Assembly (NCBI RefSeq): GCF_030758415.1
Contig: NZ_CP132334.1
Location: 1,240,001 to 1,304,000, forward strand
Length of the DNA: 64,000 nt
Source of the DNA: Parvularcula sp. IMCC14364
Lineage (GTDB): Bacteria; Pseudomonadota; Alphaproteobacteria; Caulobacterales; Parvularculaceae
Reading direction: 5' to 3'
Part shown: positions 33,714-42,724 of the stretch, one piece after another
How the letters are laid out: each line of letters starts with the position of its first letter
Numbering within the stretch: position 1 is the stretch's first letter
Program-made: the position numbers and the translations under genes
The notes under the pieces: model-generated
What the model was told of the DNA's origin: nothing
The model's input: only the letters and a program-made list of their open reading frames with translations
Databases searched by the model: none

Positions 33714-34136
33714 ATGCGCCACGGTTTTGCGCACCGCCAACTGAACAGAACTGCCAGCCATCGTCGCGCGATGTTTGCCAATATGGCCGCATCCCTGATC
33801 AAGCATGAGCAGATCAAGACAACTCTGCCCAAGGCCAAAGAACTGCGTCCTTATGTTGAGAAACTGGTGACCCTGGCAAAGCGCGGAGATCTCCATGCGC
33901 GTCGTCAGGCCATTTCTCAGATTCGCGACAAGGATATGGTCAAGAAACTGTTTGAGACTATTGGTCCGCGTTACGAAGAGCGCCCTGGTGGCTACATCCG
34001 TATCATGAAGGCCGGTTTCCGATATGGCGATAATGCGCCTGTGGCTGTGATCGAGTTTGTCGACCGTGACGAGAGCGCCAAAGGCCTCGATTCTGGTCCG
34101 ACCATGCTGGATGATGACGACGATATGGAAGAATAG
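33714..34136 (+). CDS. rplQ: 50S ribosomal protein L17
   Basis: 140 residues. Starts [20 protein letters not shown], with the conserved [20 protein letters not shown] segment. The last 15 residues are an acidic tail ([10 protein letters not shown]) beyond the usual end, common in this class. AAGGAGA before the ATG. Last gene of the alpha operon. Confidence 0.97.
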   Translation: MRHGFAHRQLNRTASHRRAMFANMAASLIKHEQIKTTLPKAKELRPYVEKLVTLAKRGDLHARRQAISQIRDKDMVKKLFETIGPRYEERPGGYIRIMKAGFRYGDNAPVAVIEFVDRDESAKGLDSGPTMLDDDDDMEE

Positions 34137-34164
34137 ACTTTCTTCAGGTCACAAAAAATTCAGG

Positions 34165-34196
34165 GCGGCTCTTATTCAAGGAGGGCCGCTTTTTTT
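34165..34196 (+). terminator. Rho-independent terminator after rplQ
   Basis: GCGGC (34165-34169) pairs with GCCGC (34185-34189), with an imperfect inner stem CTCTT/AAGGAG, followed by seven T residues. It ends the ribosomal superoperon region. Confidence 0.7.
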
Positions 34197-34251
34197 CTAT
34201 ATATGAGTCATCGCTCAATTCGTATCGACTTTAAGAAAAGTGAGTAAGGTC

Positions 34252-35652
34252 ATGAAAAAACTTGTCATTTCCGTGATTCTGGTAGCTACCACATTGGTGT
34301 TTTCGCCTGCCAGTGCGCAACTGGCCCCGCGCAATGATCTGGAATTGCGCGCCAGTTATGCATCCTCTGTGCGCAAAGCCTCACCTGCTGTCGTCAACAT
34401 CTACACCAAAGGCGTGGTGCGCACGCAAGCCCGCAGCGCTTTTCGCGACCCGTTTTTTGATCAGTTCTTCAATCGTGGATTTGGCGGCATGACGCGCGAA
34501 CGCGTTCAGAGTTCTCTGGGCTCCGGTGTGATCGTCCAGCCTGACGGTGTCATCGTCACCAATAATCACGTCATCGAAGGCATGAGCGAAATCAAGGTCG
34601 TCCTGACAGACAGGCGGGAATTTGAAGCCGAGCTTTTGCTGGCAGACCCGCAAACGGACCTCGCCATTCTGAAGATTGAGGCAGAGGACGAATTACCGTT
34701 CCTGACTTTTACGGATTCAGATGCTGCCGAAGTTGGGGATATCGTTCTGGCTATCGGCAATCCCTTTGGTGTCGGCCAGACAGTGACCAGCGGCATCGTA
34801 TCTGCTCTGGCAAGAACGCAGGTGAATGTCTCCGATTTCCAGTTTTTTATCCAGACGGATGCCGCCATCAATCCGGGTAACTCCGGCGGGGCGCTTGTTG
34901 ATGTGGACGGCAATTTGATGGGCGTTAATACGGCCATCTATTCCCGCTCCGGTGGGTCGAATGGTATCGGCTTCGCCATTCCCGGCAATCTTGTGAGGCA
35001 GGTCGTAAACTCTGCTGTGAATGGCGGGCAAATGATCCGTCGTCCCTGGATCGGGGCATCTACGGAAACCGTCACTGCCAATCTCGCTCTTGCGCTGGAG
35101 TTGAGCCGCCCGGGTGGCGCGCTGGTCAACGAAGTTTATCCCGGCGGGCCGGCAGACCGTGCCGGTCTGCGTGAGGGGGACGTCATCACCATGATTGAGG
35201 ACAAAGATATCTTTGATTCCGAGTCCCTTCGGTACCGTGTGGCAACACGGCCAGAAAATGAAACCGTCACGGTTCGCGCAGTGCGCAACGGACGCGAGCG
35301 TAATTACGCCGTGCCCTTGAGCCTGCCACCTGAAATTCCGGCGCGCAACGAGACGGTCATCGGCGGGCAGAATCCTTTCGCCGGATTGAAGATTGCCAAT
35401 CTCTCACCAGCCCTGAACTTCGAACTCGGGCGTACCTATACGGATGAAGGTGTTATCATTGTTGATACGTCCCAGTCACGTTTTGCCAGTCGTTTCGGGT
35501 TCCGGAACAGCTACAAGATACTGTCAGTCAATGGTGTTGATATAAAATCTGTTGATGATCTTGTCAGCGTCGCCGGGCAGGGTGGGCGTAGCTGGACAAT
35601 CCGCACCCAGAACACGCGCGGGCAGGTCTCGACACTGCAATACCGGGGCTGA
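34252..35652 (+). CDS. Do-like periplasmic serine protease (DegP/DegQ family)
   Basis: 466 residues. Signal peptide MKKLVISVILVATTLVFSPA with cleavage near SAQ. The trypsin-like domain has the triad H106 (VTNNHVIEG), D136 (DPQTDLAIL) and S211 (INPGNSGGAL). A PDZ domain follows at about 260-355, and a second, divergent PDZ-like domain at 365-466. The family degrades or chaperones misfolded envelope proteins. The GTG at 34240 is an alternative start with no better ribosome site. Its position after rplQ is conserved in alphaproteobacteria. It ends three bases before rarA. Confidence 0.93.
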   Translation: MKKLVISVILVATTLVFSPASAQLAPRNDLELRASYASSVRKASPAVVNIYTKGVVRTQARSAFRDPFFDQFFNRGFGGMTRERVQSSLGSGVIVQPDGVIVTNNHVIEGMSEIKVVLTDRREFEAELLLADPQTDLAILKIEAEDELPFLTFTDSDAAEVGDIVLAIGNPFGVGQTVTSGIVSALARTQVNVSDFQFFIQTDAAINPGNSGGALVDVDGNLMGVNTAIYSRSGGSNGIGFAIPGNLVRQVVNSAVNGGQMIRRPWIGASTETVTANLALALELSRPGGALVNEVYPGGPADRAGLREGDVITMIEDKDIFDSESLRYRVATRPENETVTVRAVRNGRERNYAVPLSLPPEIPARNETVIGGQNPFAGLKIANLSPALNFELGRTYTDEGVIIVDTSQSRFASRFGFRNSYKILSVNGVDIKSVDDLVSVAGQGGRSWTIRTQNTRGQVSTLQYRG

Positions 35653-35654
35653 CA

Positions 35655-36965
35655 TTGGCTGACCTGTTTCAGTCTGCTGGCATGGAGGCATCTGCGCCGC
35701 ATCCGTTGGCGGACAGGCTCAGGCCGCGAACGCTGGAAGAAGTTGTGGGCCAAAACCACATTCTGGGGGAGGGCAAACCTCTCAGCCGAATGCTGGCAGC
35801 GGGAAGACTGTCATCAATAATATTGTGGGGCCCGCCGGGCGTTGGCAAGACGACCATTGCCCGGCTCATGGCGGATAAGGCGGAGCTTGAGTTCCATCAG
35901 ATTTCGGCAATTTTTTCCGGCGTGGCAGATTTGCGGAAGGTCTTTGACCTGGCCGAGGCCCGCCGCGCCACTGGCCGCGGGACACTGCTTTTTGTAGATG
36001 AGATTCATCGGTTTAACCGGTCGCAACAGGACAGTTTCCTGCCCCATGTGGAAAGCGGTCTTGTAACCCTGATCGGCGCGACCACCGAAAACCCCTCTTT
36101 TGAGTTGAACGCAGCTTTGCTGTCGCGCACGCAAGTGCTGACCTTGAACCGGCTTGATGATGCTGCCCTGGAGGAATTGCTGCACCGTGCCGAGGAGGTC
36201 GAAGGCAGAAATCTGTCGTTAACGCCTGAGGCAAGATCGGCCTTGAAAGCCATGGCCGACGGTGATGGACGGTTTGTGTTAAATCTGGTTGAAGAGGTTC
36301 TAACCCATAAAGCCGATTCAAATCTTAGCCCTGCGGAACTTGCCCAGTTTGTCCAACGTCGTGCGCCCGTTTATGACAAGGCGCAAGAGGGGCATTATAA
36401 TCTCATCAGTGCCCTTCATAAATCAATTCGCGGCTCGGACCCTGATGCGGCACTATACTGGCTTGCCCGGATGCTGGTTGCTGGCGAAGATCCGCTGTAT
36501 CTGGCAAGGCGTCTTGTGCGAATGGCCAGTGAGGACATTGGGCTGGCTGACCCGCAGGCTCTTCAGATATGTCTTTCTGCCAGGGAGGCGTATGATTTTC
36601 TCGGAAGTCCGGAAGGGGAACTCGCTTTGGCACAGGCAACTCTTTATCTTGCTACGGCACCTAAATCGAACGCTGTTTATACAGCATATAAGAGCGCCAT
36701 TTCCGCTGCGAAGCAGACCGGGTCCTTAATGCCACCGGTTCATGCGGTAAACGCGCCAACGAAACTTATGAGAGAATTGGGGTATTCGGACGGATATATC
36801 TATGATCATGATGCGCCTGATGCTTTTGCGGGGCTCGATTATTTCCCCCCGGAGATGGCACGGGAAGAATTTTATGGGCCGGTGCCAAGAGGGTTTGAAA
36901 AAGAAATTCGCAAACGGCTGGATTTCTGGACGAGCCGTCGAGATGTGAAAGATAGCTCAACATGA
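35655..36965 (+). CDS. rarA: Replication-associated recombination protein RarA (AAA+ ATPase)
   Basis: 436 residues. Walker A GPPGVGKTT at 59-67, Walker B LLFVDEIHRF at 111-120, sensor 1 GATTENPSFELNAALLSR, and the C-terminal tetramerisation region of the RarA/MgsA/WRNIP1 family. It acts at stalled replication forks. The start is a TTG two bases after the protease stop: the resulting N-terminus MADLFQSAGMEASAPHPLAD fits the alphaproteobacterial family better than the first ATG at 35682. It overlaps the next gene by four bases. Confidence 0.94.
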   Translation: MADLFQSAGMEASAPHPLADRLRPRTLEEVVGQNHILGEGKPLSRMLAAGRLSSIILWGPPGVGKTTIARLMADKAELEFHQISAIFSGVADLRKVFDLAEARRATGRGTLLFVDEIHRFNRSQQDSFLPHVESGLVTLIGATTENPSFELNAALLSRTQVLTLNRLDDAALEELLHRAEEVEGRNLSLTPEARSALKAMADGDGRFVLNLVEEVLTHKADSNLSPAELAQFVQRRAPVYDKAQEGHYNLISALHKSIRGSDPDAALYWLARMLVAGEDPLYLARRLVRMASEDIGLADPQALQICLSAREAYDFLGSPEGELALAQATLYLATAPKSNAVYTAYKSAISAAKQTGSLMPPVHAVNAPTKLMRELGYSDGYIYDHDAPDAFAGLDYFPPEMAREEFYGPVPRGFEKEIRKRLDFWTSRRDVKDSST

Positions 36966-37723
36966 CTGATCTTTCTCAATACAAGTTTCTCGCGCTTGGT
37001 CTGTTCCTCGTGTTTTTTCTGGTTGCGGAACGATTGATGCCGGTCGCGCGGGCAGGCAAAGGTCGGCAACGGTTGTTTGTCAACGCAGGTCTTTGGGCAT
37101 CGGTTTTGCCGGTATCTGCCCTGTTCGTTGTACCGCTTAGTCTTTGGGCGTCTGGCAACCCCTTATGGCAGCGCCCTGACTGGTGGAGTGGCTGGTCTGG
37201 ATTGCTTATTGATCTGCTTATTCTGGATTTGTGGATTTACTGGATGCACCGTGGGTTCCATGAAGTTCCAGTCTTGTGGCGCTTTCATGAAATCCATCAT
37301 CGTGATGAGACATTGGATGCAAGTTCTGCGGTTCGCTTCCATTTCGGTGAAGTTATGATCTCAGCGTCAGTGCGCCTGTTCGTCATCATCGCACTGGCGG
37401 TACCATTTTCAAGTGTCATACTGTTCGAGACTGTTGCAGCGCTCGCCGCCATTTTTCAGCACTCGAATGTGCGCTTGCCGCGTTTTCTTGAACGTGCGCT
37501 TAGCTGGGTTATTGTCACGCCATCCATTCACTGGATACATCATCATGTGACAAAGGAAGATACCAACTCCAATTACTGCAATATCTTCAGCTGGTGGGAT
37601 CTTCTCTTCCGCACACGCAGTACAACCGTCAGAACATCCGATATGCCAATCGGACTTGATTATACCAAAGACCTGTCATTGGTGAACTTGTGGCTCCAAC
37701 CCTTCAGAAAACGGGAACACTGA
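36962..37723 (+). CDS. Sterol desaturase / fatty acid hydroxylase family membrane protein
   Basis: 253 residues with about four membrane helices. The diiron histidine clusters are present: HRGFH (96-100), FHEIHH (108-113) and HWIHHH (about 189-194), plus HFGE and FQHSN. The superfamily includes C-5 sterol desaturases and carotenoid or lipid hydroxylases; the substrate cannot be told from sequence. Its ATG overlaps the rarA stop, and crcB begins on the base after its stop, so it belongs to the same transcript. It is an insertion relative to the usual rarA-crcB-rluC order in the class. Confidence 0.88.
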   Translation: MTDLSQYKFLALGLFLVFFLVAERLMPVARAGKGRQRLFVNAGLWASVLPVSALFVVPLSLWASGNPLWQRPDWWSGWSGLLIDLLILDLWIYWMHRGFHEVPVLWRFHEIHHRDETLDASSAVRFHFGEVMISASVRLFVIIALAVPFSSVILFETVAALAAIFQHSNVRLPRFLERALSWVIVTPSIHWIHHHVTKEDTNSNYCNIFSWWDLLFRTRSTTVRTSDMPIGLDYTKDLSLVNLWLQPFRKREH

Positions 37724-38110
37724 ATGCGTGACCTTACCTTATGGCTTGCTGTTGCCGCCGGTGGCAGTATCGGTGCGACAATGCGATATGCGGTCTCATT
37801 GATCTCGGCACGGGCTATCGGTGTTGCATTTCCGTGGAATACATTATTTGTCAATATTACAGGGTCTTTCGCGATGGGTGTGTTGACAGCCTGGCTGCTG
37901 TCGAAGAACCCGGAGAGTGAGAACCTGAAAGCATTCTGGGCAATCGGTGTCTTGGGGGCCTTTACAACCTTTTCGGCTTTTTCTCTGGATATCGTGAACA
38001 TGGTTGAGCGTAAAGCATATGCAGCAGCAGGCGGATATCTTATGGCCTCTGTAATGATGTCCATTACAGCGCTCGTTTGTGGACTGATTATAGGAAGGGC
38101 TGTGCTATGA
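37724..38110 (+). CDS. crcB: Fluoride ion channel CrcB/Fluc
   Basis: 128 residues with four hydrophobic helices. Signature segments GGSIGATMRYAVSL near the N-terminus, NITGSFAMG, and GVLGAFTTFSAFSLD with the pore phenylalanines and threonine. Exports toxic fluoride as a dual-topology dimer. No fluoride riboswitch is possible directly upstream, because the start abuts the preceding stop. The end overlaps the next start (ATGA). Confidence 0.94.
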   Translation: MRDLTLWLAVAAGGSIGATMRYAVSLISARAIGVAFPWNTLFVNITGSFAMGVLTAWLLSKNPESENLKAFWAIGVLGAFTTFSAFSLDIVNMVERKAYAAAGGYLMASVMMSITALVCGLIIGRAVL

Positions 38111-39096
38111 CTGGTGTCAGGATGATAGAGGTCAAGGCTGCAGACAGTGAAATGCGGCTTGACCGGTGGTTTAGGCAACACTTCCCGCAAGTGCGCCACG
38201 GCGACCTGGAGAAGATGCTGCGCAAGGGCAATATCCGTGTTGATGGTGCAAAGGTAAAAGCCAATCACCGCCTCGCTACCGGTGAGACCGTCAGGGTACC
38301 GCCAGTACCTGAAAGGGATGCCGCACCAATACAAAAGTCAGAACAGCACATCTCGTCTGACGATCGCGCGTTCATGGAATCACTTGTGATCTACCGCGAC
38401 CGGCACGTACTTGCGTTGAACAAACCATTTGGCATTGCCGTTCAGGGGGGCGCACGCACAAGCCGCCATATAGATGGTCTGCTTGACGCGCTTGCCGAAA
38501 ACGGGGAGCGCCCGCGTCTTGTGCATCGCCTTGACCGTGACACAGGGGGGCTGTTGATATTGGGCCGGACGCGCAAAGCAGCGGCATTTCTCTCTGAAGC
38601 GTTTCAGCGCCATCAGGTACAGAAAGAATACTGGGCTCTATGCGCCGGGATGCCGCACCCGATGGAAGGAACAATTGACCTACCCATCGCGAAGAAAATG
38701 GTTCGTATCGGGGTGGATGAGCAGGAGCGAATGGTTGCTGCCGACGGTGAGGAAGCCCGCAAGGCCTTTACGGATTATCAGGTGGTTGAGGAAGCTGGCG
38801 GCAAGGCCTGCTTTCTGGCGTTACGTCCGCTTACAGGGCGAACGCATCAGTTGCGAGTGCATTGCGCCGCCATGGGGCATCCGATTGTCGGGGACGGAAA
38901 ATATGGCGGTGTGCGTGCGCGCCTTGAGGGGGTTTCTCCTAAAATGCATTTGGCTTGCCGTGCCATGGTTTTCCCGAATCCTGCCGGTGGCCGTCCGCTT
39001 AATCTCAGGGCAGGATTGACAGGCCATATGGCAAAATCTTGGCAGTTCTTCAATTTCAGTAACGAGCCGGAAATCATCTGGCCGGAGCTGCGCTGA
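38107..39096 (+). CDS. rluC: Pseudouridine synthase, RluA family (RluC-like)
   Basis: 329 residues. An N-terminal S4 RNA-binding domain (RLDRWFRQHFPQVRHGDLEK) is followed by the synthase domain. The catalytic motif is HRLDRDTGGLLILGR with the nucleophilic Asp, near residue 145. The RTHQLRVHCAAMGHPIVGD block completes the family pattern. It likely modifies 23S rRNA uridines 955/2504/2580; assignment among RluC and RluD rests on conserved context. The start is chosen from the ATGA overlap with crcB. Confidence 0.9.
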   Translation: MTGVRMIEVKAADSEMRLDRWFRQHFPQVRHGDLEKMLRKGNIRVDGAKVKANHRLATGETVRVPPVPERDAAPIQKSEQHISSDDRAFMESLVIYRDRHVLALNKPFGIAVQGGARTSRHIDGLLDALAENGERPRLVHRLDRDTGGLLILGRTRKAAAFLSEAFQRHQVQKEYWALCAGMPHPMEGTIDLPIAKKMVRIGVDEQERMVAADGEEARKAFTDYQVVEEAGGKACFLALRPLTGRTHQLRVHCAAMGHPIVGDGKYGGVRARLEGVSPKMHLACRAMVFPNPAGGRPLNLRAGLTGHMAKSWQFFNFSNEPEIIWPELR

Positions 39097-39815
39097 TGGA
39101 GGCGCCGACATATCCAAGGAAGTTCTTCAAGGAAGCATCTGCTGCGCACACGGAATCTGGGTGGCAAGTCTTGCTGGATGGTCGCCCGGCCCGGACGCCT
39201 GGCAGAAACCTGCTGGCAACAGAGTCACAACAACTTGCACAAGCCATGGCGGAAGAATGGAATGAGCTGACTGATGAAATAAACCCTTACCTGATGCCGT
39301 TATCGCGTTGCCGAATGGTGGTTCTTGATCAAGCACAAACTGATGCGCAAAAATGGCATGAGATCATCATTGATTATCTTTGTTCGGATCTTCTCTGCTA
39401 CAGGGCAACGCACCCGTCTGATTTGATCGACAGACAGGAACAGCATTGGGGGCCATTTCTACACTGGTTCTCGGAACAGACAGGCCGCAAACTGTCAGTG
39501 ACCAGTGGTATCATATCTATCGCCCAGCCAGCAGAAACGGTTGAGAGTGTTCGGAAGATGATAATTGGGCTTGATGCTGATGTTCTGTCCTGTCTGGCGG
39601 CAGCGACACAGATAACCGGCTCTGCCGTCCTTGCTCTGTCATTATGGAAAAGAGCAGAGCAGCCACAGGTTATATTTGAAGCCAGTCGGCTGGATGAAAT
39701 CTATCAGGCAGAAAAATGGGGTATAGATACTGAAGCGCAGGAAAATGAAAATCGCTTGCGTGCAGATTTCCTCAGTATCGCAACCTATCTGAGACTGACT
39801 CAGTCAGACACTTGA
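39096..39815 (+). CDS. ATP12 family F1-ATPase assembly chaperone
   Basis: 239 residues. The ATP12 pattern is clear: KRFYK-like opening (PRKFFKEASAAHTESGWQVL), LLDGRPARTPGRNLL, IAEEWN-like AMAEEWNEL, PLSRCRMVVLDQ, and a C-terminal DE(I/Y)QAEKWG segment. In mitochondria Atp12 binds the ATPase alpha subunit before hexamer assembly; alphaproteobacteria keep a homologue. The start shares one base with the rluC stop (TGATG). The 3' end overlaps the convergent SDR gene by 16 bases. Confidence 0.93.
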   Translation: MEAPTYPRKFFKEASAAHTESGWQVLLDGRPARTPGRNLLATESQQLAQAMAEEWNELTDEINPYLMPLSRCRMVVLDQAQTDAQKWHEIIIDYLCSDLLCYRATHPSDLIDRQEQHWGPFLHWFSEQTGRKLSVTSGIISIAQPAETVESVRKMIIGLDADVLSCLAAATQITGSAVLALSLWKRAEQPQVIFEASRLDEIYQAEKWGIDTEAQENENRLRADFLSIATYLRLTQSDT

Positions 39816-40540
39816 GCGTCACGCCATTCGCGGTAGTTTATCCGTGCGCCATTTTTGGCATATTCTGGTGTACACATTTCAACAATCAGGTCTGCCACTT
39901 CATCCGGATGGGGCAGCGTCTCCGGGTCTTCCCCCGGCATGGCTTTTGCCCGCATGGAAGTGCGGGTGGCCCCAGGATTGAGAATGTTCGCGTTGATCGT
40001 CGAGTTTTCAATCTCGTTGGCATAGGTTTTCGCCAGTGCCTCAAGGCCAGCCTTGGACACAGTATAAGCCCCCCAGAATGGTTTGAAACTCTCGGTCGTG
40101 CCTGTGGAAACATAGACAACACGCCCGGCGTCAGATTGCCGGAGTAACGGATCCAGCACTTTGGTCAGATGCCAGTTCGCGGTCAGATTGATCGCGAGCA
40201 GGCCGTTCCAGATTTTTGCATCAACATCCGTGATCGGCGTCAGATCATTCAGAGCTCCCGCATTGGCAACGAAAATGTCCAGTTTGCCAAACCGCTGATC
40301 GAGGGCCGGAGCCAACTGTTCGATAGCCTCGCCATTGGTGAGGTCAACGGGAATCAGTGTCGCCGTGCCGCCAAGTGACTTGATATCGTCATCCAGTTCT
40401 TCCAATGCGCCGGTGGTCCGGGCCATGGCGATTACATGTGCACCAGCCTTGGCAAGAGAAAGTGCAGCACTGCGTCCGATGCCGCGTGATGCACCTGTCA
40501 CAAGGGCATGACGCCCGCTCAAATCATGTGTCTTTATCAT
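39800..40540 (-). CDS. Short-chain dehydrogenase/reductase
   Basis: 246 residues. NAD(P) site TGASRGIGRSAAL at residues 16-28, NAG motif in VANAGALND, catalytic serine in VYVSTGTTE, and YTVSK with the active Tyr and Lys near 158-162. A classical SDR. The substrate is not identifiable; the sequence resembles SDRs often found beside the ATP12/HIT region in this class. Likely last gene of the minus-strand set that begins at 42624, 70 bases after the HIT gene. Overlaps ATP12 tail to tail. Confidence 0.9.
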   Translation of the reverse strand: MIKTHDLSGRHALVTGASRGIGRSAALSLAKAGAHVIAMARTTGALEELDDDIKSLGGTATLIPVDLTNGEAIEQLAPALDQRFGKLDIFVANAGALNDLTPITDVDAKIWNGLLAINLTANWHLTKVLDPLLRQSDAGRVVYVSTGTTESFKPFWGAYTVSKAGLEALAKTYANEIENSTINANILNPGATRTSMRAKAMPGEDPETLPHPDEVADLIVEMCTPEYAKNGARINYREWRDAQVSD

Positions 40541-40610
40541 GTTTGTTGCCTAGCAGAAGTCCCGTCAGGCTGGCACCCCCTCGTTACAGTTTGAGCAGGG
40601 TTTGCCCGGC

Positions 40611-41051
40611 TTAAAGACAGGCCTTGATGCGCTCAGCCAGCTTCTGCAGGGTAACCGGATCAGCTTGACCATTACCGCTACTATCGGCGTGGGGCTTCAT
40701 ATTGGCGTTCTGCCAGACTGGAATGATATGAAAATGGAGGTGGAAAACGGTTTGCCCGGCCGCCTCACCGTTGAACTGGATCAGCCTGATACCATCAGGG
40801 CGTAGCGCAGTGTTGATGGCAGTTGCAATGATCTGTGTGCGCTGGATCAGAACGCCAAGAATGTTCGGATCGATATCCAGAAAGTTTACGGCCTCGGCTT
40901 TTTTCGGAATGACCAGGGTATGCCCTTCGGATTGCGGAAATAGATCCATGAAAGAAAGCACATCTTCATCTTCATAGACCGTTGTATTGGGTATCTCTCC
41001 CCGAATGATCCTGGCAAAGATATTGTCTGTTTCGTAAGCGGGAATGTCCAT
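40611..41051 (-). CDS. HIT family protein (histidine triad nucleotide hydrolase)
   Basis: 146 residues from MDIPAYETDNIFARIIRGEI. The triad HLHFHIIP is at 104-111. The first half has the family segment FPQSEGHTLVIPKKAEAVNF. HIT proteins hydrolyse AMP-linked or dinucleoside substrates. GAGG overlaps the stop codon of the upstream DUF2007 gene, and ATG 41051 has the better spacing; ATG 41054 is equally plausible. Confidence 0.92.
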   Translation of the reverse strand: MDIPAYETDNIFARIIRGEIPNTTVYEDEDVLSFMDLFPQSEGHTLVIPKKAEAVNFLDIDPNILGVLIQRTQIIATAINTALRPDGIRLIQFNGEAAGQTVFHLHFHIIPVWQNANMKPHADSSGNGQADPVTLQKLAERIKACL

Positions 41052-41059
41052 CATTACCT

Positions 41060-41455
41060 CTAAAATACATTTCGCAACCAACAACTAATGTAATCTGCCG
41101 CACTGGCCCCTTCAGGTGCAAGTTCACTTGAATAGCTGTTACCAATAAAAATCAGAAAAATAGATGCCAGAATGGCAAGTCCCAGAAACAGACGCTTCGT
41201 ATCAAAACCGCCAGACTCTTTTCTTTCTGCACGCAAAGCCGCATGTGTTTCTTCAACAACTGCCAGCAGTCTCAGGGCCTGATTTTCATCTTCATCATCA
41301 ACCATTAACTGGTAGCTCTTGGTCCCCATGCCGATATGCGGCATCACAGACAGGCTTTCTTCACCTGCGATGATAGCTTCTATTTCGTTGGCAACCAGAA
41401 AGCTGCGGGCAACTTTTGCCTCTTCCGGGTTCAGGAATGTTGCGACTGTTTTCAT
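41060..41455 (-). CDS. DUF2007-type putative signal-transducing protein with C-terminal membrane helix
   Basis: 131 residues. The first 70 residues match the DUF2007 pattern: FLNPEEAKVARSFLVANEIE, then a short strand-rich domain with YQLMVDDEDENQALRLLAVV. A linker leads to one membrane helix (LFLGLAILASIFLIFIGNSY) and a short tail. The function is not established for the family. It lies between the DUF482 and HIT genes with 11- and 8-base gaps, so the three are cotranscribed. Confidence 0.8.
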   Translation of the reverse strand: MKTVATFLNPEEAKVARSFLVANEIEAIIAGEESLSVMPHIGMGTKSYQLMVDDEDENQALRLLAVVEETHAALRAERKESGGFDTKRLFLGLAILASIFLIFIGNSYSSELAPEGASAADYISCWLRNVF

Positions 41456-41466
41456 GCTTGCTTGTA

Positions 41467-42624
41467 TCAGCCTTTTCGGAAAGGGGTATAGTTTTTCAAC
41501 AGATCAATATCGCCTTCCACATGCGCACGCTCGCTGGCGAGGTAGCGGGCAACAGCATCGCGAAATCCCTGATCCCTGATCCAGTGCGCTGAATAGGTCG
41601 GCACCGGCTCATAACCGCGCGCCAGCTTATGCTCTCCTTGCGCGCCGGCTTCAACACGCTGCAACCCATGCTTGATGGCATAATCAATGGCCTGATAATA
41701 ACAGACTTCAAAATGAAGATTAGGAATGTGCGCCGTACACCCCCAATAACGGCCATATAATGTGTCACCACCGATCATGTTGAGGGCACCGGCAATATAC
41801 TGGCCGTCTTTCCTGGCCATGATCATCAGCACGTTCTCGGCCATTCTCTCGACAAGCAACTGGAAGAAGGTGCGTGTCAGGTAAGGCGTCCCCCATTTGC
41901 GCGCGCCCGTGTCCTGATAGAAAACCCAGAACTGATCCATATGGTGTTCCTGAATTTCAGCGCCGGTCAGCCATTCTATCTCAACCCCGGCATCCATGAC
42001 GGAGCTGCGTTCCTTGCGCAGGTTCTTGCGCTTGCGCGAGGCAAGCGTATCGAGAAACGCATCAAATGACTGATAATGCCTGTTCTGGAAATGAAACTGC
42101 TGACCCATCCGTTTCAGATAGCCGCTGGCCTCCAGCAGGTCTGTTTGTTCAGGGGTTGTGAAATTCAGGTGCAGGGAAGAAACCTGATAGCGCTCCGCGA
42201 TCTGGGTGGCCGCATTGGCAAGGACAGTTGCATCTTCTCCGTTTTCAGCCAGAAGGCGTGGCCCGGGCACGGGGGTGAATGGCACAGCGGATAACAGTTT
42301 CGGGTAGTAATTCCCGCCCGCGCGTTCATAGGCATCGGCCCAGGCGTGGTCGAAGATATACTCTCCTTGGCTGTGCCCTTTGAAGTACAGCGGCATTGCC
42401 GCCACCAGCCTGTCGTTCTTCTCCACAAGAATGTGGCACGGAGCCCATCCTTTCTCAGGGTCGACCGAGCCCGAAAGCTCCAGGGCCTCGAGAAAGTCGA
42501 AGGATAGAAACGGATGAAATGCATCTGTCGCCTTGCTGGCAAGAACATTCCAGCTCTCACGCGGCACATCTGCCATCGCTGCGACGGTTTCTATGCGATA
42601 TTCTGAATTACTGCCATCGGCCAT
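41467..42624 (-). CDS. PF04339 (DUF482) FemAB/GNAT-like acyltransferase family protein
   Basis: 385 residues, two GNAT-like folds in series. Signature blocks seen are FDHAWADAYERAGGNYYPKL, SRKRKNLRKERSSV and HFEVCYYQAIDYAIKHGLQR followed by VEAGAQGEHKLARGYEP. The family is related to FemAB peptidyltransferases, and its reaction is not well defined. It is the first gene of a minus-strand group and diverges from a lipoprotein gene across a 100-base gap. Confidence 0.9.
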   Translation of the reverse strand: MADGSNSEYRIETVAAMADVPRESWNVLASKATDAFHPFLSFDFLEALELSGSVDPEKGWAPCHILVEKNDRLVAAMPLYFKGHSQGEYIFDHAWADAYERAGGNYYPKLLSAVPFTPVPGPRLLAENGEDATVLANAATQIAERYQVSSLHLNFTTPEQTDLLEASGYLKRMGQQFHFQNRHYQSFDAFLDTLASRKRKNLRKERSSVMDAGVEIEWLTGAEIQEHHMDQFWVFYQDTGARKWGTPYLTRTFFQLLVERMAENVLMIMARKDGQYIAGALNMIGGDTLYGRYWGCTAHIPNLHFEVCYYQAIDYAIKHGLQRVEAGAQGEHKLARGYEPVPTYSAHWIRDQGFRDAVARYLASERAHVEGDIDLLKNYTPFRKG

Positions 42625-42724
42625 ATTGCCGAGTATAGGGCGTCACGCCGATGCTGACAGTATCGTGGGATTGATTTTTGAGTTATTTTCGGCACATCTT
42701 CAGGTTGTGAACAGGGGAGATAGA

